From Pycnopodia helianthoides (Eukaryota > Echinodermata > Asteroidea > Forcipulatida > Asteriidae), in the NCBI GenBank assembly GCA_032158295.1, contig CM063262.1, positions 9,309,977 to 9,373,976 on the forward strand: a DNA stretch of 64,000 nucleotides, given 5' to 3'. Positions 12,031 through 23,406 of the stretch are shown one piece after another. Within the stretch, counting starts at the first letter, position 1. Every line of letters starts with the position of its first letter. The position numbers and the translations under genes are program-made. The notes below the pieces were generated by a model. The model ran no database searches and had not been told where the DNA came from. It worked only from the letters and a program-made list of their open reading frames with translations.

Positions 12031-12420
12031 TTAAAGACACTGGACACCTTTGGTAATTGTGAAAGACCAGTCTGCTTACTTGGTGTATCTCCACATATGA
12101 ACAAAATAACAAACCTGTGAAAATTTGAACTCAATTGGTCGTCGCAGTTGCGAGATAATAATGGAAGAAAAAACACCCTTATCACACGAAGTTGTGTGCT
12201 TTCAGATGCTTGATTTCGAGACCTCACGCGTGAGGTCTCAAAATCAATTCAAATATTTTACTGAGAAATTACTTCTTTCTCAAAAACTACGTTACTTCAG
12301 AGGGAGCCGTTTCTCACAATGTTTTATACTATCAACAGCTCTCCATTGCTCGTAATACCAAGTAAGTTGTTATGCTAACAATTATTTTGAGTAATTACCA
12401 ATAGTGTCCAGTGCCTTTAA
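12031..12420 (-). mobile_element. R2 miniature element (TTAA-flanked)
   Basis: About 390 bp between TTAA. Tips read AGGCACTGGACAC / GTGTCCAGTGTCT. The centre holds the palindrome CCTCACGCGTGAGG. No coding capacity. Confidence 0.88.
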
Positions 12421-13137
12421 GCAACACGTGGAGAAATCCAACATCATTGGCTAAAATGTCTTAGCTAGCATATTGACCTTGTCTGTTCCTCATCCTTGTT
12501 GCTTTACAAAGGCAAAATTTGTTTGGAAATGTGTTCGACTAATGGCTACACAAATTACAGTATACTGAATCACAACCATTGCTGTTTTAGTAGTAGCTGT
12601 CAATACATGCAAACAAACGTCATATAAATAGTGGAAGACTGTTTATTAAAACTGTGATTAAAAGTTCGATAGTCTAACTCCAAGCCTGGCGGCGTTTCAT
12701 TAAATCATATAAAACAATTTAATGAAAGGATACAATGCTGTAAAACCATAAATTTATACATTTACCCTTTAGCAGTGATTTAGCATAACTTTACACAATA
12801 AGGTTGCTTTCTATCTCCTAACAGCTTTTCACATAAAGCAGTCAAATATCGAACAATTAAAACCATTCACGAGGAAGAACAAAAGATGCGCAAATGGTTG
12901 CAATCTATTTTAATCAAAATAATAAAGTAGAATGATCTCTTAAGCCCACCCTTCACACAATGGCCAATACCAATCACGAACAGACACCTTAAAGCCTAAC
13001 CATAACAAATACATTACAACATGTGCACATAAAAGCGTCATCTTGAAAGATATACTGCAATGCAACTTGGGAGCAGTACAGTTCAAAAACCAGTCAAGCT
13101 TTCCTAAATGTACGCCATGCTGCATGTTTACATGCAA

Positions 13138-13283
13138 GGGCTGGATTTCACAAAACACTAAGATTCATCTTAAGATGAGTTGTCAATATTGACATAGTGA
13201 TTTGTATTGTGACATCACACTTTGCTTAGCAATTAAGATTGATTCGCATGTAAGATCAAATGTTAGCTCATTGTGAAACCAAG
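13138..13283. mobile_element. MITE with GATTTCACAAAGAGCTAAG tips
   Basis: Starts ggctggatttcacaaaacac and ends ttagctcattgtgaaacc; same internal ttgtgacatcacactttgc block. Confidence 0.6.
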
Positions 13284-14722
13284 TGTTACAGTTGTGCACC
13301 GGTACCGCATTGCTTCAAAGTCAGCGCCTCGGCATAACGGTCGCCTGTGCTGCTTGTTGGGGTGCGTTTTCGCGGTCGTAACCAATATCCGTTCCGGGCA
13401 ATGGCCAGTGATTAACTAATGGCCAATTCAACCGAAACAGGTTACGACCTACAAAACGCACCATTGGACTAGGATTCCACCCAGAATCCTTCGCGCGCCG
13501 ATCATGCGCACTTGACAAAATGCATAGGCCCAAGGGACTGTGGACGAATGGGCAGTGTTTTTCGTGTTTTTCGTGATTGGTGCAAGGCGAACCATACATA
13601 TATAATTACCCATTACAATATATATATATAAAACATGGGGTCCAAGATGTCTCATATGCTCTAAACGTAGGCATTGATGACAAACACGCGCTGTGGTGGG
13701 TGGGGCTTATTGGCTTGGTATTAGACAAGCGCCTGTCAAGGTGTTTGTGTTTGTTTTTAAAGTTTTATAACTATGTCACAATTTCATGTTTTTAACATAC
13801 TCATGTCAGTAAATATTATTGTTGTAAAAAGTTTGTAATTATTCAGAATGTCTTATTTTATACAGTTATTTTTCCTAAAAAGATAACGCGAATCAATTCG
13901 AAAGTCGAGAAGAATTAGCCTTTCCAATAAAAAAAATCCTAGTTATATTTACGTATGCGTACAGACACTATTAGTTAGCAGACGCCATTAAAATGCACAC
14001 TAAGCAGACGCACAAACGCGTATGCATCACGCCACCATCACCACCGTACACAAACAAAGGCGCAATGTTCCTTTGCGTTGCCCACCAGTAGTGTTAGTGC
14101 GCACGCGCGATGTGCAATTTACACATTTCATAGGAAAGGCTAATTTATCAGTGACTAGCGATGTATTATGTAATGTGCACATGACATCAGAAGTGATGCA
14201 TCTATACTATGTACCGGTATACCTTTAATAAATTACGTCTAAAGGCCATGTCACATGAGGTAGTTCACAGGCAACCGGTTCCAGGTAATCTCCAATAAGA
14301 ACATTCGTTCGCATTTCAGTTTCCTCATTATTTTCTTGGAGAATAGCGAGTTACAGCTGGAGGAATGTCTCTTGGGCTGCTGAAGTGTTCCTTGTGCATG
14401 CAGTGTTGGTTGCGCTCCAAGTTGATTGAAAACATTTTGCCCTGTGTGACATGGCCTTCATAGTTTGCAGATGCAAACTTCTTTTTTAGCTTAAACTCAT
14501 TAACAGTCGAGGTAGTAGATCAAATTTGAAAACTCTAAACTGTATTAAGGCACACATGTCTTTGCGAACTCTCAACTTCAAAGAATAACTAAGTGGCAAG
14601 GCTCTTCGCTATGCTTTAAATAAACCAGTGTGAAAAAGACAAAGCTCAGAGGAAATCTTAAACCGTGGACCAGCAACAAATGCTAAATTAATGAACCGAA
14701 AAATGAATGATACCCATTAGTT

Positions 14723-14853
14723 GTCTTGATGGCTAGCCATGTCTTGATGGCTAGCCATGTCTTGATGGCTAGCCATCTTGGTGGCTAGCCATGTCTTGGT
14801 GGCTAGCCATGTCTTGATGGCTAGCCATCTAGCCATGTCTTGATGGCTAGCCA
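14723..14853 (+). repeat. Minisatellite, 18-bp unit
   Basis: About seven copies of GTCTTGATGGCTAGCCAT with small deletions and a GGTGG variant. Confidence 0.93.
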
Positions 14854-15767
14854 ACGAGTGTCAAGCACACACTATTGACAAAAGATTGCATCTGATATTA
14901 AAGGCAGTGGAGAAGCTTTGACCAACAAAGGTGAACCAGTTATTATTTACGTTAAAAACACATTTTTTTAATACAAGAAATGTTAAATGTTAAAAATAAA
15001 TTTCTGCCTTACTGAATTGCCTTTGATGAGTGGGGCTCAAAAACAAGCAAGTATATATACTATAAAATATGTATTTATTTCCAATTAACCACAGGTCAGT
15101 GCATGTTGTTTTCAATCTATTGCAGAACGCTAACCATACAAGACAAGCCACTCTTTGTGTATAGTTACATCACATGTTTCTAGTTCAGGTGCTTAAAACC
15201 ACTCAAGTGTAAATAAGGGGTTCAACTAATTATGTAAGTATTCTTATGTATGTAGTAACATTTATAGATATATCTGCTAGACATTGAACTTCATCCAAAG
15301 AATTAGCTTCTCTTTTGTACACAAATTAAACGTGTTGATAAAAAGCAGTAATAATAAAGTGATAAAACGTTTCTCGTCTTGTTTACAAAGATTATGCCAT
15401 TTAAAAAAATGTTTTAAAAAGTGAATAAAATGGTTAAAAATTCAAAATAAAAATCTTAACCTAGCAGGTGTCGTTTCCAGGGTATTTGATCATTAAACAA
15501 AAGATTACAACAATAACCAATAAAGACATTTTTTAAATAAACAGCAAACAAAAGAATTTCTACAAATATTTATGTCTACATTTCAGAATTTTAAAATACT
15601 ACCACACACCGTTGTTTGAGTCCAGTATACGATGTACTGAAACCCGTTCACGTTACGTGTATATTCGGACATTTTGGGGGAGTTAAGATTCCTACAGGCA
15701 TTGTCTTGTAAAGCAAAAGATTGCACAAAACCGTTCAATTACGCAGCAGACAGTGGCTGTGTCAAAA

Positions 15768-15930
15768 TAGCCCTTATGCCTTGACGTCATCAAGCCACCA
15801 TCTAAGAGGTAAACTGAAACAATGGAGACGCGGACTTGTACACAGGAATGGCCAATGAACAAGCTTCTTTGATCTCTAGTCGAGGGCGCCCTACTCAAAT
15901 GACATCATGTGCTTAAGGTCTATTGGGGGC
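15768..15930 (+). mobile_element. CRE-bearing repeat family, copy 4
   Basis: TGACGTCA at 15782-15789, tcaagccaccatctaa, gatctctagtcgagg, gggcgccctactcaaatgac. Confidence 0.55.
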
Positions 15931-16195
15931 TGTGGTTGTGCTAATGGTGTTGCTTTGGAAATCCTAGACTGCAACCAAATTTACAATTTTGGCTACGGCT
16001 ACGACTGTTGCTAGGGGTGTTGCTAAGTTCATCCTATACTTTAATGCATGATGATGCAACGATCAAGCCAAAGACTTAGCCCTAGCCGCCAATTCGGACA
16101 CGGCCCTATTCTTAAATGTATGTTAACATAGCGATCAACCCATAGCCACAGCCACAGCAGCAGCCGCTAATGACATGGCCTAGCCCAGGCAAGGT

Positions 16196-16482
16196 GTAGT
16201 TCATGACTTTGTGAACTTTAAAGATTGAACAACCATGAACTGGGAATGCATGTTCTGGACAGTTCATGAAGTGTTCTTCAATTTATTGTTCATGAAAAAC
16301 CATGAACTGAGAGGACTGAAAATATTCTGGAAAAATTAATCAACCAGTTGTCTCATTTTGTTGTTCAAGGACATTCATGAACTGTTCATGAGCATCATGA
16401 CAAATTTTGATGGCCTGTTCATGAACTGATGTCAATCAACAATCATGAACCATTCATGAATATTCATGAACATTCCGTGATC
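16196..16482. repeat. Cluster of TTCATGAAC palindromes
   Basis: At least fifteen matches to TTCATGA/CATGAAC, irregularly spaced over 285 bp, in both orientations. Confidence 0.8.
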
Positions 16483-16530
16483 ATCTTGCCTGGGAAGCCT
16501 GATGCAAATACTTCATCTTGCTTTGTTCTA

Positions 16531-16921
16531 TTAAAGGCACTGGACACTATTGGTAATTACTCAAAATAATTTTTAGCGTAAAAAACTTACTTGGTAACGA
16601 GCAATGGAGAGCTGTTGGTACAGTAGTATAAAACATTGTGAGAAACGGCTCCCTCTGAAGTAACATAGTTTTTGAGAAAGAAGTAAAATGTTTGATCTGA
16701 TTTCGAGACCTCACGCGTGAGGTCTCGAAATCAAGCAATCAAGCATCTGAGAGCACAAAACTTTGTGTGACAAGGGTGTTTTTTCTTCCAATATTATCTC
16801 GCAACTTTGACGACCAATTGAGTTCAAATTTTCACAGGTTTGTTATTTTGTGCATATGTTGAGATACACCAAGTGAGAAGACTGGTCTTTGACAATTACC
16901 AAAGGTGTCCAGTGTCTTTAA
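16531..16921 (+). mobile_element. R2 miniature element
   Basis: Full-length copy with both tips and the central CCTCACGCGTGAGG palindrome. Confidence 0.88.
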
Positions 16922-17294
16922 AACAAAGAAAAAAAGGGGGGTACACAGCATTGTCATTTCGTAAACATTCTATTGTGAGAATTAAAACAGTTCAGGTCCT
17001 TACTAAATTCAAACTAACTGGCACTTAGAGTGTCATTTGGTAAATTAGCAGCAACCAATTAGTTAATGGCGTGACCTTTGAACCTTTTCATTTATACCGT
17101 AGATCCTTTGGGTTACTAAGTAGTTTGCAACAGTTTATTCTATTTTCTCAGGTAAATTAGAATTCACACTCAAAGGTTTGTGGTGGACGTGGTGGCAATA
17201 ATCATACCAGTCAGCTGTACATCTAATTTACTACATGGCAAAAGTCTCCACCTTAAATTGGTCACAATATTCAACCGAAGGCTGTCAAAAGATG

Positions 17295-17538
17295 AGGGCC
17301 CAATTTCATAGAGCTGCTAAGCACAACAATTTGCTTAGCATGAAATTTCTTCCTTGATAAAAACAGGGTTACCAACCAAATTTTTATGTGTTGCATATTG
17401 CTTGTTACTGGTATTCAGCTGTTGTTTGCTTATCCTGAAAATCCTGTGGAAATTTGGTTGGTAATCCTGTTTTCATCAATGAAGAAATCTCATGCTAAGC
17501 AAATTGTTGTGCTTAGCAGCTCTATGAAATTGGGCCCA
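17295..17538. mobile_element. MITE with CCCAATTTCATAGAGCTGC tips
   Basis: Inverted ends (gggcccaatttcatagagct / agctctatgaaattgggccc) extend inwards through the TAAGCACAACAATTTGCTTAGCA blocks. Near-complete palindrome of 244 bp. Confidence 0.75.
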
Positions 17539-18043
17539 GTTACTGTGATTAGTGTTTATTCAAAGATTACAGAGGTAGACAATAGTTAGATGGAAAGACA
17601 GTGAACCTTAAAGTCCTAAACTACAAGTGTAATCCCAAATGTACACTAAATACATGCACCACACACCACGCCAACCCCACAGTGTGGCTCTGACCTTTAA
17701 AAAGAAGCCATTGAAAATTAACCAAGTCCATTATTTTGGAAGAAACCTTTAAGTCATTGACTTGCATTTCACATGTTTTCAAAGACCTGCTGTCTCAACA
17801 AAATGGTGAACATATTGAATGGAAAAACAAGCAATTTGGGTAAAACTACACACATATGTCAGACAGTTTTGGAGCGGGTAGTAGTTAAAGTCCGGAACGT
17901 GCAAAAATGGAAGCACGATGGTACGTTTTGACTTCAGGAGATCAATCATAGATAACACATGGATATCTTTGGCACCAGGAAAACAGAGGTCATGCTTGCA
18001 CAGCAATACTGCACCTAAATTGTTCCACAACTATAATGACAGT

Positions 18044-18279
18044 GAGAACTCAACTCTGCGGCAGTGCAGTTAATTACGAGAAGTCCCCCCGATCCACAAA
18101 GCTAAAGTAGTAGTCCAGGCCGATTTCCTACCTCCCGCCCAGTTAGTAGTATAATAAGCAAGACAGTTCTTTTCAGAACTGAGAAGTCTCCCTAACTCCG
18201 ATAATCTACTCCGCGGTAGTAGAACAAATAGCAAGACAAGTTCTCTAAAGAACAAAATCTACACAGCAAAGTAGATATT
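18044..18279. repeat. Dispersed 235-bp repeat, copy 1
   Basis: Begins ggcagtgcagttaattacga and ends cacagcaaagtagat. It is about 90% like 47514-47745 by eye. Type unknown; no terminal inverted repeats seen. Confidence 0.75.
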
Positions 18280-18945
18280 TTTTACACATGGTGTTACCAC
18301 AAACCGAATATATATTGATACCTCACCATGCAATGCCTCAAATCCCATAAACTATAATAAGCTTCTCTTTTAACCTTTACTTTAGTGGACCAAGAAGTAC
18401 ACAGACAAATGTAACTGGCTCTGGCAAAACCCTGAACTTTGACCCATTTTTAAAAAGTGAGATCTTATGTGGGTAAAAAAGATACTTGGGTCATATTATG
18501 AATGGAATGGTGACTGTCGCCATCGGCATCACTTCCTAAGTTAATACCAAACTCACACTTTTGAAAATTGGGTCACAGTTTAGGGTTTTAACAGAGCCAG
18601 TCACAAAAGATGAATTCTTAAATTTTTTTCTCTCCACAATTTTTCTATGGAATGTACCGAATGTCCATGCAACAATGGGAATGTGAACTTACACTGTAGA
18701 AAACAAACTGCATGAGACATAACTATACTGCTACATGAAAAATGCATGAATGGCGTTTGCATGTACGCAGCCATCAACTTAGATACCAAACTGTGCAAAT
18801 GGGTAAAGCAGAACAAGTAAGTTTGGTCCAGTGCACTTTGAATCTAGTGGCTTTTCTTCAAGTCTTTGATGTGACGGAATGCCATTTTGTTCCCAACAAT
18901 ATGAACAACATAGCAGAACCCCTCAACAAACAAACAAACTTAAAC

Positions 18946-19748
18946 TTAAAGGAACACGTTGCCTTCAAATCTCATGAAATTTTACTGTTTGGAGGTGTTC
19001 CTTATACTTATTAAGAGTTGTTCTTGCAATAAAACACCTTTAATGTGTTATAATTAGTGAATGGTAATTTAAAAAAAACAAACATTGACCTCTGACCCCC
19101 GAGACATGTCCCGCGAAATGTACACGTTTTTCAAGCCGTCAATACGATCGTCGATGCAATAACAGTAACGGGTACCAGACCTTCTTACACCACACAAAGC
19201 ATCGGTGTTACTAGGTTGGCCCCGCTAAAATCATACATTGTACGAGAACCCTGTCTTCGCGTCGTCTACTGTACTGCAGCAGGCAGGGGGAGGTCTATGG
19301 GTGGTATGGCCGCAGGGCTTTGCTGCTGCTGGTACGCCCTGGACGCCCAGACGGACCGAGACATGGGGACTTGCTACTTAATTATTTAACGTATGTTTTT
19401 TCTTTCTTTTTTCATTCATTTATTAACTGGATATTTATTGGAATACAATGAACAGATGGTAATCGTAACATTTTTAATAAAATAATTGCTTAGTCGTAGT
19501 TCAACAGCTGCGACTGGAAATAAGACTAATACAATTTGTCCGCCATTTATGGGAGTCAAAATCTTGACTCCCATAAATGGGGGAGCGTTTTGTTTTGCGA
19601 AAGTTATCAAAAGCGAAGCATTTCTAAGGCACGTTTGTGTGGATCATTATATTCTACTTTTTAAACATCTTTCCGACTGTGCTCATTATACATCAAACGC
19701 TTTTTATAGCCCAAAAGCGCCCAACCCAAAGGCAACGTGTTCCTTTAA
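18946..19748. mobile_element. 803-bp non-autonomous element with TTAA ends
   Basis: Tips AGGAACACGTTGCCTT at the left and AAGGCAACGTGTTCCT at the right, each flanked by TTAA. The outer six bases match R1. The interior has no credible open frame but holds a 17-bp-arm hairpin at 19544-19580. Confidence 0.75.
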
Positions 19749-20201
19749 CACTAACAGTAATCAGACAAAATGGGATCAGGGAGAGAAGCAAGTCCCCTTC
19801 GTAACAACATCTGTGAAACATGACACATCAGTTCCTAAAAAAATCAAATCAATGGAAAAAGCTCCAAAACACTTGAACCCCAAAAGCACACCCAAACCAA
19901 TGCAATAAAGTTGCCAACTGCCTGCTTATTTACATGTTGTACATTGTTAAATAGCACAAGAAGTGTGGAAGTGTTGTTCTCACATGATACAACCTGGACT
20001 CTATCTGGCAAAGCTGCAAAACACACAAAACAGGGTACCCGCAGTCTTGGTAGTACTGTAGCTTTCTGGTTGATACATGTCCCTCATTTCAATTAACTCC
20101 AGTATCCGCTCTGAGAAAACAAAAATCGAGAAAAGAAAATAAGACAACAAAGAAATCAGAAAAGAATCAGATTGGCTCATTGGTGGAGTTCAATGGGGAA
20201 C

Positions 20202-20547
20202 TTTTGGGACGCTAGGTGGCAGCAGACTTACCAGGTAAATCCTCTGTTCTCCGCAATGTGTTCGCTCGGCCCCAGCGGCCTATCCAGGACCGCTGGGATG
20301 GGCTAATCAGCTTGCACAGATTCTTGTTCAGGAAGTACGTCATGCGTGCAGTGCTTGCAGTGTGAGTGTGATGCATGATGGGACTGAGCATTAACCAATG
20401 AGCGTGCTTGATACGTTTGCCCATCCCAGCGCCTTTGGTTTTAAGGCAAGGTGCTGGGGACGAGCTAAGGCAATGTGCGCATAATTACAACTAGATAAAC
20501 AATGGAATTTTACCTGGTAAGTCTGCTGCCATCTAGCAGTCAAAAAT
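20202..20547. mobile_element. Inverted-repeat element with AGTCTGCTGCCA tips
   Basis: gacgctaggtggcagcagac..taccaggtaaa at the left faces tttacctggtaagtctgctg..ccatctagcagtc at the right. A tip fragment of the same family lies at 3430-3465. Confidence 0.6.
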
Positions 20548-20641
20548 CTCCTATTTGAACGTGATTTAAAAAATTTACAATATCTTCAAAATGAGTCATG
20601 ACTTTGGCTTAATAATGGTCTCGGGAGACCACCCATTACAG

Positions 20642-20768
20642 TCCCCTTCCACCCTTCCTCAAATGTCCACAATCTTTCTGTTTGTTATTTTCATTATTTG
20701 TGCGACATCTCTCCTGGGATGCATATTTGGCAGACTCTTTACATTGCTACACACAGAGAACCGGGGTG
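20642..20768 (+). CDS. Weak candidate membrane-span exon
   Basis: After acceptor-like cccattacag (to 20641), an open frame encodes about 18 strongly hydrophobic residues (STIFLFVIFIICATSLLGCI) followed by FGRLFTLLHTEN, shaped like a transmembrane segment with a basic inner flank. It could belong to the FN3 gene as a membrane anchor, but the phase (0) does not match the last firm exon (phase 1), and the sequence runs into a local tandem repeat at about 20760. Best read as unproven. Confidence 0.17.
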
Positions 20769-21410
20769 GTAGGTTTTGGTCAACCTTAATATCAATAATG
20801 ATATTGATAATACATAAAATGTTAATGTGCAATATATCCAAACAGGGGTGTTCAAGGTGCTCACGAGAAAGATTAGTTTCCAGTTTCCGGGGTGGTAGGT
20901 TTTGGTCAACCTTAAAGGAACATTACAGAAATGGTAAGAAAAAAACTTGTAAAATATACTTTTTGATCACAGATTTACATAAAACTTACACGGTCTAATG
21001 ATGATGATAGTAGAAAACATCCCTTGAAATATTTCTGTCTGAAATGCCATATTTGATGGGAAATGAATAAACTAATTGTCCGATTGAGGTTTATCGCTCA
21101 GTGAGCGTTTTATTCATTTGTTGAATCTATATGATTTCATGCAAATGTGTAATCGTTTTTTTTTCACTATTTTCTCATGATCCAGATAGCTGATTGATCT
21201 CAAACTTCTACAGGTTTGTCAGTTTATGTGTATGGTGGATTACATAAAGTGCTTACACTGCCAGCACCTGTTTCATTAGCAAAAACCAATTCTGTAATGT
21301 TCCTTTAATATTAACAATATAATTGATGATACAGAAAGTTTTAATGTGCAACATATCCAAACAAGGGTGTCCAAGGTGCTCATGAGAAAGATTAGTGTTT
21401 CCAGTTTGTT
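20758..21410. repeat. Two local tandem units of about 130 bp, one split by R1
   Basis: Both start ccggggtggtaggttttggt and continue caacctTTAATAT.., aatgtgcaa.atatccaaac and gctca.gagaaagattagt. The second is interrupted at TTAA by R1. Confidence 0.85.
20912..21308 (-). mobile_element. R1 miniature element
   Basis: Full-length copy in reverse orientation. It interrupts one of two tandem copies of a local roughly 130-bp sequence, which reveals its exact TTAA target site. Confidence 0.9.
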
Positions 21411-21444
21411 CTTGAGGTTATCAGTAGTCTCAGAAGTCTAAACT

Positions 21445-21990
21445 GATAGGGGAAGTCTACCCAGCCTCGTTCCCAGGGGTGGTCGATCTCGCCGTGCCAT
21501 TTTGTCCAGCATGCCTTGCTCTATCATAACCCCTGGAATTGGTTCATTAAAATGTGCTCGAATCCAGCACATTTTATCTAGGCCTGTGGCCGATCCACTC
21601 TACGCGCACGCTCAAGTATGGTAACCCGCAAAACAGGCCTGAAGTCAAAAGGCAACTGGTCCCCTCTCATTCTTCTTTGATTTTGTGATATGTCTAACTC
21701 TATGCAGTTTAGGGTGACAGTGCAAGAACATGATTCACGCACGTAGTACCAAGCGTCCTACTAGCTCCATACAAGCGCTCAGAATTTTTAAACAAGCGTG
21801 CACGCAAAGTAGTCACTTTTGGGAGCCAATCAGCGTTGTTTTTCAGTGCATCCAACCAGCATGACCAGGGGTTAGTGACGCGAGGCATCGATACAGCGCC
21901 CAGTCCATGGTAGCGAGGCTGAAGTCTACCCCACTCTTTAAGAGCTCTCTTAAACAAACACGGGTAGACAGAGCGCTGTCTACCCATGTT
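21445..21990. mobile_element. Inverted-repeat element related to 2336
   Basis: Begins gaagtctacccagcctcgtt and contains the inverse cgaggctgaagtctacccca at 21908-21927. No convincing coding frame. Confidence 0.4.
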
Positions 21991-22419
21991 TGTTTCTATT
22001 TGGGGCCAACCAGAGGAAAATCGTTGATGACTGGAGACCTGAACAGGATAATGCCCAAAAGATAATGAAAAGGACTTTTTATGCCAGGGGCTGTTGGACA
22101 GTCAGCCAACAACCTCCTAATGGCCTTAATGACATAATATGAAAACATTTTCATGCAAATGTTTTTGGGGGGTTTTGGGTTTGGGTTTAGTTCACAGACG
22201 GGCTGCTACATTTTGTTACAATGCAGGAGCATCTATGTACAGTTTGATGGAAAAAATAGTTGACATCTGAATGGAGAAGAAATGCCATCTGCAACCCATT
22301 CAACACGTTCTACTTTACATGTACATGTAAGTACACCACAAAGTTAGTCTTCTCCGTCTGTATCTGCGTTAATACTGAAAGGTGAGGTGTTAAAAGGTAA
22401 GTTAGTCATTCCACATAAT

Positions 22420-22592
22420 AGGGTTAGGGTTAGGGTTAGGGTTAGGATTAGGGTTAGGATTAGGATTAGGGTTAGGATTAGGGTTAGGGTTAGGGTTAGG
22501 ATTACATTTTATAGGGTTAGGGTTAGGGTTAGGATTAGGGTTATGATTAGGGTTATGATTAGAATTAGGATTAGGGTTAGGGTTAGGGTTAA
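22420..22592 (+). repeat. Interstitial telomere-like (TTAGGG)n array
   Basis: About 28 hexamers, GGGTTA with GGATTA and GTTATG variants, broken once by acattttata. The degenerate units indicate an old internal array and not a chromosome end. Confidence 0.95.
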
Positions 22593-22639
22593 GGTTTATT
22601 TCATTTCATTATTTTTTTTTTCATTGATTATAATCTGGT

Positions 22640-22890
22640 TGTGAAGCCAAGGATTCTTAGAAAAGTGAAACTTAATCACTACACTAGCCAAGAACCCCAT
22701 GGAGAGAAGACAAAATAGGAAGTTTCAGTTTTAGATGAGGGAGGAAAACCACAGAGAATTGATCCAGGGAAAACCCACGCAATCAGGTAGGGACTGAAAA
22801 CCCAATCTACATTAGCGCCCTCACTTGGATTTGAACCGGGGTCCTAGAGGTGGAAGGTCAGGAAAGAAACCACTACGTCAACCTGACCGC
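22640..22890 (-). mobile_element. Second tRNA-like SINE family, copy 2
   Basis: Inverse match to 5985-6150 (gaggaaaaccacag, aaaacccacgcaatcaggta, gggactgaaaaccc, ttgaaccggggtcc). Adjoins the telomere-like array. Confidence 0.55.
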
Positions 22891-23032
22891 CAACCCAGGG
22901 TAAGGGATAGGGTGAGTCAAACAATGGAAAAAAAGCAGTTGCATCCAGCCACCAATCTATCAATGAGCATTCATAAATACCCGGGACAGTTTATCCATTC
23001 TGATTGGTCGAGAGGTGCCCACATGGCCATGT

Positions 23033-23406
23033 TTAAAGGCACTGGACACTATTGGTAGTTACTCAAAATAATTGTTAGCATAAAAACTTACTTGGTAACA
23101 AGCATTGGAGAGCTGTTGATAGTATAAAACATTGTGAGAAACGGCTCCCTCTGAAGTAATGTAGTTTTTGAGAAAGAAGTAATTTATTTGTATTGATTTT
23201 GAGACCTCATGCGTGAGGTCTCGAAATCAAGCATCTAAAAGCACACAACTTTGTGTGACAAGGGTGTTTTTTCTTCCATTATTATCTCGCAACTAAGATG
23301 ACCAATTGAGTTAAAGTTTTCACAGGTATATTTTGTGCATATGTTGAGATACACCAAGTGAGAAGACTGGTCTTTGACAATTACCAAAGGTGTCCAGTGT
23401 CTTTAA
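23033..23406 (+). mobile_element. R2 miniature element
   Basis: Full-length copy inserted into an older repeat whose empty relative occurs at 4330-4430. Confidence 0.88.

Larger units (their letters stand above)
12421..16195. other. No supported gene
   Basis: AT-rich sequence with an MITE (13138), a minisatellite (14723) and a CRE-bearing repeat (15768). Short open frames here show no family resemblance. Confidence 0.55.

Noticed and set aside
14723..14853. Regularly spaced short repeats suggestive of a CRISPR array
   Set aside because: Units are directly abutting with no unique spacers, and the genome is eukaryotic with spliced genes.
22387..22644. Open frame rich in Arg-Val and Arg-Ile repeats
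   Set aside because: It is a translation of the TTAGGG-type array and not a gene.
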